This document shows, piece after piece, positions 44,753-52,147 of a stretch of DNA of 64,000 nt. Location of the stretch: positions 1 to 64,000 of the forward strand of contig SFGF01000021.1 of assembly GCA_004556655.1 (NCBI GenBank). The letters run 5' to 3'. The stretch comes from Lachnospiraceae bacterium. GTDB lineage: Bacteria; Bacillota; Clostridia; Lachnospirales; Lachnospiraceae. Every line of letters begins with the position of its first letter. Within the stretch, counting starts at the first letter, position 1. Both the position numbers and the translations under genes were made by a program. The notes below the pieces were generated by a model that saw only the letters and a program-made list of their open reading frames with translations, did not search any database and was not told where the DNA came from.

Positions 44753-46444
44753 CTATTCCCATGACCACTGATCTACATTATTAACAATTGACCATCCATG
44801 TCCATGAGGATGAAGTTTCTGATCTGCCACGTTCAGGCCATCTCTTACAAAATACAGATGATCGATATTTACCAGCCAAATCCATGGAATATCGCCTTCC
44901 TGGGTAATACCTGTTGTACCATCCCACTGTGCTTTCTGCCACAGTTCATAAGATTCTTCCAGATCATCTGCTGCCAGTGCCTCATCCATATAGTTATCTA
45001 CACTCTCATTTGCATACGGTGAATATTCTGCCTGACCGATTCCGACATCTTCCAGTGTATGATAAATATTGTACAGTTCCATCGGAGTATGTGCACCCCA
45101 GCCCCATACTAACGGCTCGGATTCTGCTCTGTCATAAGCCACATCCCAGCCTACACCTTCTGTTGTCACTTTAATTCCCAGTTCTTTCAGCTGATTGGAA
45201 ACATCTTCTGCAATTGCCTGACGAACAGAATCGGATGATGGGAACATCAGAGTAATTTCTGCTTTGATACCATCTTTCTCCCGAATACCGTCAGAACCTT
45301 CTTTCCATCCGGCATCTTCAAGCAACTTCAATGCTTCTTCCTGATTATACTCTACTTCTGCATCAGAATTATACCACGGCATCTTGTCGCATACACTGTA
45401 AGCTTTTGTTCCATAGCCATTCAGTACATTATCAATCAGTTCATCACGATCGATACCGATATTAATAGCACGGCGTACATTGATGTCAGCAGTAAACGCA
45501 TTTCCATAGGTAAGGCCATCTTTTTCTTCCGGCACAATGCATGGAAGATTGAAACCACGGTTATCTACAGTCTCAACATGAATCAGACTGTAACCATCAA
45601 TTGACTGATCACTGTAAGTAGCTGCCGTGTGTGCAACATCAACCTGACCTGCCATCGCTGCTGCCAGTGCGGCATCTTCTTCCATAAACAGAACCGTTAC
45701 TTTCTTAATCTTTGGTGCATCTCCATAATAATCCGGATTTGCTTCAAATATAACCTGCTGTCCTTTATCCCACTGTTTCATAATGTAACGACCTGAACCA
45801 ACCGGATTCTGACCATAGTTTTCATCATACGCATGTTCCGGTACGATACCAACGATTGCCATTGTGTAAGGCCAAATAGAGAAAGGTCTTGTCATATGGA
45901 ACTCAACGGTTGTATCGTCCACAGCTACTGCCTCATCCAGCATTGTAAAATCATTGACAGAACTTTTTTCTTTACAATTATTGTAGGTAAAGGCTACATC
46001 CTTTGCCGTCAGAGGTTCACCGTCCGTAAACTTTACATCATCACGTATTGTAACCGTCCATGTCATACCATCATCACTTACATCAAATTCTGTAGCAAGA
46101 TCTTTATCAATTTTCAGATCTTTGGTAGTTACTGTCAGAGTACTCTGAATCAATGGTTCATGCACATGTTCACCAGCACCCCATCCGAAAGCCGGATCAA
46201 AGCCAGATTCCGGTTCTGAGTTTGCTGGCATAGTGACAACTACCTCATCTTTTACCGCTGCCACATCCTCTGTCTCAGCTTCTTTCTCAGAATCTTCTTC
46301 TGTGTCCTCTGCAGCATCCTCCACTGTCTGCTCTTCTGCCACGTCACTGGTGCTCTGTTTATTTGCGTCCGAACCGCCACAGCCCGCAAGCATGCTTAAT
46401 GTAAGCATCGACGCACACAGAATGCTAACTATTTTTTTCTTCAT
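44753..46444 (-). CDS. ABC transporter substrate-binding lipoprotein (Nik/Opp, SBP family 5)
   Basis: A 563-aa lipoprotein. The signal is MKKKIVSILCASMLTLSMLA then GCGGSD, followed by a long acidic linker (about 30-65). The mature part has family-5 motifs (LATEFDVSDDGMTWTVTIRDDVKFTDGEPLTAKDVAFTY region; NPVGSGRYIMKQWDKGQ; NVRRAINIGIDRDELI). It probably captures nickel, a metal chelate or peptides. Nickel is inferred from the neighbouring CbiMQO genes and the shared operator. A G/C-dyad promoter lies 26-80 bases upstream. Confidence 0.9.
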   Translation of the reverse strand: MKKKIVSILCASMLTLSMLAGCGGSDANKQSTSDVAEEQTVEDAAEDTEEDSEKEAETEDVAAVKDEVVVTMPANSEPESGFDPAFGWGAGEHVHEPLIQSTLTVTTKDLKIDKDLATEFDVSDDGMTWTVTIRDDVKFTDGEPLTAKDVAFTYNNCKEKSSVNDFTMLDEAVAVDDTTVEFHMTRPFSIWPYTMAIVGIVPEHAYDENYGQNPVGSGRYIMKQWDKGQQVIFEANPDYYGDAPKIKKVTVLFMEEDAALAAAMAGQVDVAHTAATYSDQSIDGYSLIHVETVDNRGFNLPCIVPEEKDGLTYGNAFTADINVRRAINIGIDRDELIDNVLNGYGTKAYSVCDKMPWYNSDAEVEYNQEEALKLLEDAGWKEGSDGIREKDGIKAEITLMFPSSDSVRQAIAEDVSNQLKELGIKVTTEGVGWDVAYDRAESEPLVWGWGAHTPMELYNIYHTLEDVGIGQAEYSPYANESVDNYMDEALAADDLEESYELWQKAQWDGTTGITQEGDIPWIWLVNIDHLYFVRDGLNVADQKLHPHGHGWSIVNNVDQWSWE

Positions 46445-46476
46445 TCATTTTATCCTCCCTTGTGCGAATTGATTTC

Positions 46477-46523
46477 AGTATATCGGCATACCACCTCACA
46501 TACAAGCCACCCGGGGGGTTGTT
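46477..46523 (-). promoter_or_regulatory. G/C-dyad promoter 5 (drives the Nik-like operon)
   Basis: Minus strand: CAACCCCCCGGGTGGC leads into -35 TTGTAT (46500-46505), 17 bp, -10 TATACT (46477-46482). The expected start is near 46470, giving a leader of about 26 bases. The AT-rich stretch 46524-46798 upstream holds no gene that I can see. It contains a small hairpin (GAAAGTT/AACTTTC near 46782-46799) and a degenerate G/C-tract copy near 46746. Confidence 0.78.
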
Positions 46524-46798
46524 TTTTTTACAATCTGCGCTAAAAACTGATATTCTTATTATTCCTATATCTTTTTTTTAACTTTCCACATATAACGCAC
46601 TTTTAACATCAAAAAAGAGGACATATATTCCAGAAATGCATAGCAATATTTATTTTTGCTTTCTTTTTATCGTATATTTCTTTATCCCCCTACCCCCATG
46701 ATTCTCAATTACTTTTATACTATGTCAAATGGAACAAAGTTTGCATACCCGGGAGAATATTTGCTTCACAGGAAAGTTAAAAAACTTTCACTATAATG

Positions 46799-46908
46799 CA
46801 AGAAACAACTTCTTTTCAGAAGCTGTTCCCTGTATGTTCATAAATGATATTATGGGCTACTTTTTACATAAATTGCGGAGGTATGTAAAAAGTATATGGA
46901 TTACTTAC
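46799..46908 (-). ncRNA. Predicted small RNA B (CCUCCGCA-loop family)
   Basis: Second repeat copy. The hairpin arms are ACTTTTTACATA (46859-46870) and TATGTAAAAAGT (46882-46893) on the plus strand, a 12-bp perfect stem. The loop reads CCTCCGCA in the transcript, then comes a conserved GCCCATAATATC. The terminator-like stem is GAAACAACTTC/GAAGCTGTTCC (46802-46828), with a weak T-tail. It has its own promoter at 46915-46960. The stem keeps pairing despite sequence differences from copies A and C, which supports RNA function. It lies between sRNA C and the Nik-like operon. Confidence 0.68.
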
Positions 46909-46914
46909 AAAAAT

Positions 46915-46960
46915 ATCTTAATCCATTTTTATACTTCATACAAGCCACCCGGGGGGATAT
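46915..46960 (-). promoter_or_regulatory. G/C-dyad promoter 6 (drives sRNA B)
   Basis: Minus strand: ATATCCCCCCGGGTGGC, -35 TTGTAT (46938-46943), 17 bp, -10 TAAGAT (46915-46920). Confidence 0.72.
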
Positions 46961-46971
46961 TTTTTCACCTC

Positions 46972-47095
46972 AAATGAAAAACAACTCCTGAAAAGGAGCT
47001 GTTTTTCATACGTTACTAACTTTAAGGATATTATGGGTCACATCTTCTCACACTTTATTTGCGGAGGCGTGTAAGAAGCATTGACATTACTTACA
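46972..47095 (-). ncRNA. Predicted small RNA C (CCUCCGCA-loop family)
   Basis: Third repeat copy. The hairpin arms are CTTCTCACAC (47044-47053) and GTGTAAGAAG (47069-47078) on the plus strand. In the transcript they pair over 10 bp with one G-U, with CCTCCGCA in the loop. The conserved GTGACCCATAATATC follows. A strong terminator ends it: GAAAAACAACTCCT/AGGAGCTGTTTTTC (46976-47007), 14 bp with one G-U and a T-run. Promoter at 47102-47146. It is head-to-tail with sRNA B. A tiny ORF starting ATGTCAATG exists but lacks a ribosome site and is not kept in copy B. Confidence 0.7.
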
Positions 47096-47101
47096 GTATT
47101 C

Positions 47102-47146
47102 ATGATAAAGGATTGTAATCTATTCCACAAGCCACCCCAGGGGATA
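47102..47146 (-). promoter_or_regulatory. G/C-dyad promoter 7 (drives sRNA C)
   Basis: Minus strand: ATATCCCCTGGGGTGGC, -35 TTGTGG (47125-47130), 17 bp, -10 TATCAT (47102-47107). Confidence 0.74.
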
Positions 47147-47165
47147 TTTTATTTATAAAGTTTTA

Positions 47166-47191
47166 TCTTGATTTTATGCGGAAAATCAAGA
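47166..47191 (-). terminator. Probable terminator of the cbiMQO operon
   Basis: TCTTGATTTT and AAAATCAAGA form a 10-bp perfect stem with a 6-base loop, 60 bases after the cbiO stop. The T-run after it is poor (TAAAACTTTAT), so strength is uncertain. Confidence 0.5.
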
Positions 47192-47250
47192 CACTTTTTG
47201 TATGATCTATCCCTATCCGGGGGTTATGCACATCTTAAAATATGATTTTC

Positions 47251-47985
47251 TTATCTTTTTTGCATGAATAGCGGCAGTTCCAGTCCGTTTGCCTCCAGCA
47301 ATTCCTGATTGCTGAGAACCTCTTTTGTCGGTCCGTCACAGATGATTTCTCCGTTAGCCATGAGGATTGTTCTCTCACAGGTATCCCACACCATATCCAA
47401 ATCATGGGATGCAATGATTTTCAGATGCTCAAAAGAATTCAGGATTCGAATCAGATTTCTGCGGTTTCTTGGATCCAAGGCAATGGATGGTTCATCCATC
47501 AGAATAATATCCGGTGTCATGGAAAGGATCGTCGCTATGGATACTAGTTTTTTCTCTCCACCTGACATTTTGTAAATCTGTTTGTCCTTAAGGTAGGTAA
47601 TCCCAGTCATTTCCAGAGCAGCATTCACCCGGTGTTCTACTTCCGCTTCCGGAAGCCCGTAGTTTCTCGGTGCAAAGGCAATATCTTCAAAAGCAGTGGA
47701 CATAAAAAGCTGGCTGTCTGAATCCTGAAAAACATATCCTATTTTCTCCCGAATCTGTGGCAGAGTCTCTTTTTGTACAGGAACTTCTTCCACCCGGATA
47801 CTTCCGGTAAATCCCAGATCCAGCCCTACCAGAAGCTTTAATAAGGTTGACTTTCCTACACCATTTGCACCTACCAGTCCAATAGAATCCGTCTCCCCTG
47901 CATGAAAGCATATATCCTTTAGTATTTCTTTCTTTTTCTCATATGCGAAACTGACATGTTCCACATCAATATGTATATGGCTCAT
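47251..47985 (-). CDS. cbiO: Cobalt/nickel ECF transporter ATPase CbiO
   Basis: A 244-aa ATPase energising CbiMQ. Walker A VGANGVGKSTLLKLLVGL, Q-loop YVFQDSDSQLFMSTAFEDIAF, signature MSGGEKKLVSIATIL and Walker B IILMDEPSIALDPRNRR are typical of ECF/Cbi ATPases. ATG 47985 (MSHIHIDVEHVSF) overlaps the cbiQ stop as ATGA and has GGGAGG upstream, so the longer frame from 48063 is not used. Metal choice (Ni or Co) cannot be told from CbiO. Confidence 0.93.
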   Translation of the reverse strand: MSHIHIDVEHVSFAYEKKKEILKDICFHAGETDSIGLVGANGVGKSTLLKLLVGLDLGFTGSIRVEEVPVQKETLPQIREKIGYVFQDSDSQLFMSTAFEDIAFAPRNYGLPEAEVEHRVNAALEMTGITYLKDKQIYKMSGGEKKLVSIATILSMTPDIILMDEPSIALDPRNRRNLIRILNSFEHLKIIASHDLDMVWDTCERTILMANGEIICDGPTKEVLSNQELLEANGLELPLFMQKR

Positions 47986-48794
47986 CCGAATAAACCTCCC
48001 ACAAGATTTCCAATCACAATAATAACCGGTATTTTCCGAAACACCCAGAATATGCATAACCACACTGCTGCAAACAGAATATCCTGCCAGCGCCAGCGGA
48101 TTTTTGCTCCCATATAATCAAAATTACCGTTATATCCTCTTAAAGTCATACTCTCATATACAACACCGGCTCTGTCCATACTTCGAAGAAGCAGTTGTCC
48201 GGTCAACGATCCCCATACTTTAAAATGAACTCCCTTCTGATTCGGTGCCCGAAGAGCATACGCCTGCGTGATCCTGTTCACTTCTTCCAAAAGAACCGTT
48301 ATATAACGGTATGTAAGAAGAATCTGTGTTACCAGAATCTTCGGAATATGAATCAGCCGGAACGCAAAACACAGCTTTTCAATGGATGTTGTAGCAATCA
48401 GAAGATATGATGCCAACACTGTGAAAACCCCTTTGATCATTAGAGTAATCATGGAAATCACCCCTGCATTAATCGTCAGTCCTCCTATTTGTACAGGTAC
48501 TCTGTCAAAAAACGGATTGAATATACCAATCACACACACCAGCGGAAGAACCACTCTCAGCCTTTTCAGACTGTCTTTGAAAGACAGCTCTGCAAGAATA
48601 AACATCGCCAGTGGATAAACCATCATCCCCGCAAGACCGATGATATCATATTTATCGTAAGATACAACTGTTGCGATATACACAATCGTTAAAACGAATT
48701 TAACCAGTGGGTGAATCTGGTTCACCCACTGGTCCTTTGATGCAATTGTATCCATATGATGAATTTCATAAATTGCATTTCTTATTTTACTCAT
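47982..48794 (-). CDS. cbiQ: Cobalt/nickel ECF transporter transmembrane protein CbiQ
   Basis: A 270-aa T-component with about five helices. The opening SKDQWVNQIHPLVKFVLTIVYI and the later AYALRAPNQKGVHFKVWGSL and MTLRGYNG coupling motif are diagnostic. It sits between cbiM and cbiO with overlapping starts and stops. Part of the same leftward operon. Confidence 0.93.
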   Translation of the reverse strand: MSKIRNAIYEIHHMDTIASKDQWVNQIHPLVKFVLTIVYIATVVSYDKYDIIGLAGMMVYPLAMFILAELSFKDSLKRLRVVLPLVCVIGIFNPFFDRVPVQIGGLTINAGVISMITLMIKGVFTVLASYLLIATTSIEKLCFAFRLIHIPKILVTQILLTYRYITVLLEEVNRITQAYALRAPNQKGVHFKVWGSLTGQLLLRSMDRAGVVYESMTLRGYNGNFDYMGAKIRWRWQDILFAAVWLCIFWVFRKIPVIIVIGNLVGGLFG

Positions 48795-49789
48795 TATGCC
48801 TTTTTCTTTCTGAAAAATTTAAATGCGTAGCATGCACCAACGCATACACCAACTACAATAACGCTTCCTACAACTCCGGAAAATGTTGTTCCGAAAGAGG
48901 ATTCGGAACCTTTGAACGCATAGTCCGGAAGCAAAGCAGTTGTTTCCTGAACAGAACCGACAGTGTCATAAATTTCTCCGTCTGATTCTACTTCTGTGGA
49001 ACCTGTAATCTTTTCAATAGACCATTCCAGTCCGTCCGGATTGGAAGAAGCAACAAGTGACAAGCCACCACCGATCAGTACTGTTACCACTGCAAGAACA
49101 ACCAGTGTATTTTTAAATGTAAATCTTCCCTCTTTTTTCTCTGCTTCTGTGCTGCAATACAGAAGTTCCGGTCTTGCCTCATGAACAAATACCAGCACTG
49201 CTGCCGTAATAAGTCCTTCCACAAAGCCAATAGCCAGATGAATCGGCTGCATGGTAGCTACAAACGTACCAAACGGTAATGACGTAATCCCGGATGCCAT
49301 TGTTTCCAAAGTAACACTGAATGCTCCGAACTGCAAAGTAATCACACATCCAAGAATAGATGCAGCTACGATTTTTGCTTTTGTGATTCCTTTACTCATC
49401 ATTGGTTTCCAGATCAAAAGAGATCCAAGGAAACATCCGTAAAACGCCATATTCCATATATTACATCCCAGTGCAAGAATACCTCCATCTGCAAATAACA
49501 GACACTGAATCAATAACACACCAATCATGGTTAAAAATCCTGCATAAGGTCCAAGCAAAGCAGACAAAAGCATGCCTCCACAGAGATGTCCGCTGGATCC
49601 TGTACCCGGAATGGTAAAATTAATCATCTGGGTTGCAAATACAAATGCACCCATGATACCCATGACCGGAATCTTTTTCGGCTCACTCTCCAAACGTACT
49701 TTTTTTACTGAATAGCCTGCGGCTGCGGCAGATAATACATACATGGTTCCGGCAACTGCCGGAGCAACCAAAGCGTCAGCCATATGCAT
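48794..49789 (-). CDS. cbiM: CbiM with fused CbiN/PDGLE-like domain
   Basis: A 331-aa S-component. The N-terminus MHMADALVAPAVAG puts His at position 2, whose imidazole with the N-terminus ligates Ni(II)/Co(II), so this start is required. CbiM helices span about 1-215. The C-terminal part has two further helices around NPDGLEWSIEKITGS, the signature of CbiN/PDGLE proteins, so this is a CbiM-N fusion and no separate cbiN is needed. GGAGGG precedes the ATG; a G/C-dyad promoter is 60-100 bases upstream. Confidence 0.94.
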   Translation of the reverse strand: MHMADALVAPAVAGTMYVLSAAAAGYSVKKVRLESEPKKIPVMGIMGAFVFATQMINFTIPGTGSSGHLCGGMLLSALLGPYAGFLTMIGVLLIQCLLFADGGILALGCNIWNMAFYGCFLGSLLIWKPMMSKGITKAKIVAASILGCVITLQFGAFSVTLETMASGITSLPFGTFVATMQPIHLAIGFVEGLITAAVLVFVHEARPELLYCSTEAEKKEGRFTFKNTLVVLAVVTVLIGGGLSLVASSNPDGLEWSIEKITGSTEVESDGEIYDTVGSVQETTALLPDYAFKGSESSFGTTFSGVVGSVIVVGVCVGACYAFKFFRKKKA

Positions 49790-49845
49790 AAAGCATCCCT
49801 CCTCATATAGTTTTCTTTCGTTAAGTACTCGATATCGATAGATTA

Positions 49846-49890
49846 ACTATACCACTTTAATAAGCTCGTACAAGCCCCCCAGGGGGATAT
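49846..49890 (-). promoter_or_regulatory. G/C-dyad promoter 4 (drives cbiMQO)
   Basis: Minus strand: ATATCCCCCTGGGGGGC, -35 TTGTAC (49868-49873), 16 bp, -10 TATAGT (49846-49851). Leader about 50 bases. Confidence 0.78.
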
Positions 49891-49915
49891 TTTTTCAGAT
49901 AATTTGTTGAATTTT

Positions 49916-50497
49916 TTAATAGTATCCGCTTTCGTCCATTTCCCATTCATACCCAAGATCAGAAGCTATTTTTTCCGCCGCATCCACATCCACAAAATCG
50001 GCAACAAGCCCGAGTGCCATATCAATAGAAGAAAGAGAATTCTTACAGGAGTAAAACTTTCCGTCCGCTACCCAGGAAACATCCGGGATCCAGGAAATCG
50101 CCGCAGTGAACATTCTTCTCCAGTTATCATCGCCGGTGCAGGAAGCAACATTCCGATGATATAAAAGACCGGTCTGTGCAAATATACCGGAAGCGTTGGA
50201 AACCATAAGACAGGCATCTGACCTGCTGACACATTTTCTCAATGTATCAATCAAAATCTCCTCATGATGAATCAGTCTTCTGGCCCCCCGTCCTCCCGGT
50301 ACAGCAAAGATTCCATCAATCTTTTCCGGCTCCAACGGCTCTGTCCAGATTTTCACTCCCTGCATACTGTTCACGATATCACCGCTCATAGAATAATAGT
50401 TCATGTGGAATTCTCCCGGCAATTTTCCAAAGACGGCACAAAGTCCGGCCATATCCATGATATCAAAATCATCATACAATAGAATATTTACATTCAT
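49916..50497 (-). CDS. DJ-1/PfpI-family protein, nucleophile Cys apparently replaced
   Basis: A 193-aa flavodoxin-like protein (MNVNILLYDDFDIMDMAG; DGIFAVPGGRGARRLIHHEE). At the nucleophile elbow, where the family has a C-T-G motif, it reads MVSNASGIFAQTGLL, so the Cys is apparently replaced by Asn and usual catalysis may be lost. The frame is open to 50602, but ATG 50497 follows GGGGGA and fits its promoter. It is a single gene between two metal-type transporter operons and shares their operator. Function unknown; ligand or metal-chelate sensing is possible. Confidence 0.82.
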   Translation of the reverse strand: MNVNILLYDDFDIMDMAGLCAVFGKLPGEFHMNYYSMSGDIVNSMQGVKIWTEPLEPEKIDGIFAVPGGRGARRLIHHEEILIDTLRKCVSRSDACLMVSNASGIFAQTGLLYHRNVASCTGDDNWRRMFTAAISWIPDVSWVADGKFYSCKNSLSSIDMALGLVADFVDVDAAEKIASDLGYEWEMDESGYY

Positions 50498-50536
50498 ATC
50501 TAATCCCCCATAGCATTTATTGTAATCCATAAGGTC

Positions 50537-50586
50537 AGTATACAGAAGCTTTGAAATAAATACAAGCCCCCAGGGGGCTTGTATTT
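50537..50586 (-). promoter_or_regulatory. G/C-dyad promoter 3 (perfect palindrome; drives the PfpI-like gene)
   Basis: AAATACAAGCCCCC (50558-50571) and its exact complement (50573-50586) flank one central base: the most symmetric copy of the motif. On the minus strand its right arm gives -35 TTGTAT (50560-50565), then 17 bp and -10 TATACT (50537-50542). It touches the stop codon of the upstream ATPase gene and might also act as its terminator. Confidence 0.82.
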
Positions 50587-51341
50587 TAAAATACGGAATC
50601 AATCAGTATTTTCGTATATTCCTGCTGCGGATTTTTTATAATTTCATCAGGAGTTCCTTCTTCTACGATGCTTCCCTGATACATAACCAATACCCGGTCA
50701 CACATTTCCTGTACCAGCGCCAGATCATGGCAAATCAAAAGAAGGGAAAGGCCCATTTCACGCTGCAGCTTCCTGAGGAGTTCAACAATCTGTGCCTGTA
50801 CTGTCACATCCAATGCACTGGTTGCCTCGTCACAGATGATAATCTGTGGATCTATAGCCAGAGCTCTTGCAATAGCGGCCCTCTGACACTGCCCTCCACT
50901 CACCTGATGTGGATATCTTTCGGCATACTCTTGTGATAGTTCAACCATACGCAAAAGTTCCAGCATCTTCTGCTTTGCCTCTCTTCTTTTCACACCATGA
51001 TTTATCATACTCTCCATGATCCCATCACCCAGCGTACATCTGGGATCAAAAGAATCCTGAGGTGTCTGAAAAACCATCTGTACATCTGCATAAAACTGTT
51101 TCCGTCTTTTTCCTTTTATACCAAGGATTTCTTCTCCATTCAGCAGGATACTTCCGGAATCCGGGGTGACCAGGTGGGTAATCAGTTTTGCAGTCGTACT
51201 TTTTCCGCATCCACTCTCACCCACCAATCCCAGACATTCACCTTTCTTCATATGGAAACTGATGTTGTTTACCGCCATAAAAGCAGCTTTATTCTTATAA
51301 AATGTTTTTTTGAGATTTTTTACTTCAAGTATTTTTTCCAT
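50586..51341 (-). CDS. ABC transporter ATPase (NikE/DppF-like)
   Basis: A 251-aa ATPase: Walker A GLVGESGCGKSTTAKL, Q-loop VQMVFQTPQDSFDP, signature VSGGQCQRAAIARAL and Walker B IIICDEATSALDV. The end (GTPDEIIKNPQQEYTKILIDSVF) is typical of DppF/NikE proteins. Last gene of the second nickel/peptide-type importer. It starts 3 bases after the previous gene. Confidence 0.91.
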   Translation of the reverse strand: MEKILEVKNLKKTFYKNKAAFMAVNNISFHMKKGECLGLVGESGCGKSTTAKLITHLVTPDSGSILLNGEEILGIKGKRRKQFYADVQMVFQTPQDSFDPRCTLGDGIMESMINHGVKRREAKQKMLELLRMVELSQEYAERYPHQVSGGQCQRAAIARALAIDPQIIICDEATSALDVTVQAQIVELLRKLQREMGLSLLLICHDLALVQEMCDRVLVMYQGSIVEEGTPDEIIKNPQQEYTKILIDSVF

Positions 51342-51344
51342 ACA

Positions 51345-52130
51345 CTAACCTCTGTGAATTCTAAGCACTGCATCAATCAGTTTCCGGGTATAAGCATCCT
51401 GCGGATGATGAATCACTTCTTTTGTGTCACCATATTCTACAAGCCTTCCCTGATACATAACTGCAACTTTATCTGCCATATATTCCACCACGCCAATGTT
51501 ATGGGTGACAATTGCAATGGTCGTTCCGAACAGTTCGCGCATTTTCATCATCTCTCGAACCACCTGTGCCTGAACAGTAACATCCAGTGCACTTGTAGGT
51601 TCATCGCCAAAGAGCAGAGACGGGCGCAGGATCATGGCCATCATAATTCCCACACGCTGATTCATACCACCTGACAGTTCGAATGAATAACTCTTTAGGA
51701 TTCTTTCTCCATCCGGCAAATTCATTTTTTCAAATAAACCCATAGCCCTGTCTCTGATTTCCTGCTTTGTAATCTTTTCATGCTGGAGCACAGTTTCATA
51801 AAGCTGATCTTCTATGGTACGGATCGGACAAAGTGAAGCACCGGTATTCTGAAAAATCATACCCATCTCCGGTCCCCGAAGTCTACGAAGCTCTTCGCCC
51901 TTAAGATCTGTTACATTCTGGTTTTTATAGAAGATATCCCCTCTGGTGACTTCACCGTCATTCCCCAAAAGCCCCATGGCAGCTTTGATCAAAGTACTTT
52001 TCCCACTGCCGCTTTCTCCCACGATGCCGAGAATCTGTCCCGGTTCAATGGTAAGATTAATATCTTCCAGCACAGGTTTGCCTGTATAACATACCTGAAG
52101 ATGTTCCACTGCCAATATCGGCTGATTCAT
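51345..52130 (-). CDS. ABC transporter ATPase (NikD/DppD-like)
   Basis: A 261-aa ATPase: Walker A GIVGESGSGKSTLIKAAMG, Q-loop MIFQNTGASLCPIRTI, signature LSGGMNQRVGIMMAM and Walker B LLFGDEPTSALDV. It lacks the Cys-rich C-terminal extension of the OppD-like ATPase in the other operon. Pairs with the ATPase that follows. Confidence 0.91.
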   Translation of the reverse strand: MNQPILAVEHLQVCYTGKPVLEDINLTIEPGQILGIVGESGSGKSTLIKAAMGLLGNDGEVTRGDIFYKNQNVTDLKGEELRRLRGPEMGMIFQNTGASLCPIRTIEDQLYETVLQHEKITKQEIRDRAMGLFEKMNLPDGERILKSYSFELSGGMNQRVGIMMAMILRPSLLFGDEPTSALDVTVQAQVVREMMKMRELFGTTIAIVTHNIGVVEYMADKVAVMYQGRLVEYGDTKEVIHHPQDAYTRKLIDAVLRIHRG

Positions 52131-52147
52131 AGTTATTTCCTTTCCGA

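Noticed and set aside
47030..47090. Ten-residue peptide (ATGTCAATG start) in sRNA C, and a similar one in sRNA A
   Set aside because: No ribosome site, not conserved in copy B, and the stem covariation favours RNA function.
46799..47146. Cobalamin or NiCo riboswitch upstream of the metal transport genes
   Set aside because: None of the conserved cobalamin-box or NiCo motifs is present, and the terminators close the repeats before the next operon's own promoter.
47211..47226. Ninth copy of the G/C dyad (CCGGGGGTTATG) after cbiO, and a degenerate one near 46746
   Set aside because: No TTGT -35 with a -10 at the right distance and poor symmetry, so not counted among the promoters.
49065..49080. 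ACAAGCCACCACC inside cbiM as an operator
   Set aside because: Lies in coding sequence, lacks the G-tract half and any promoter; a chance match to the motif's left part.
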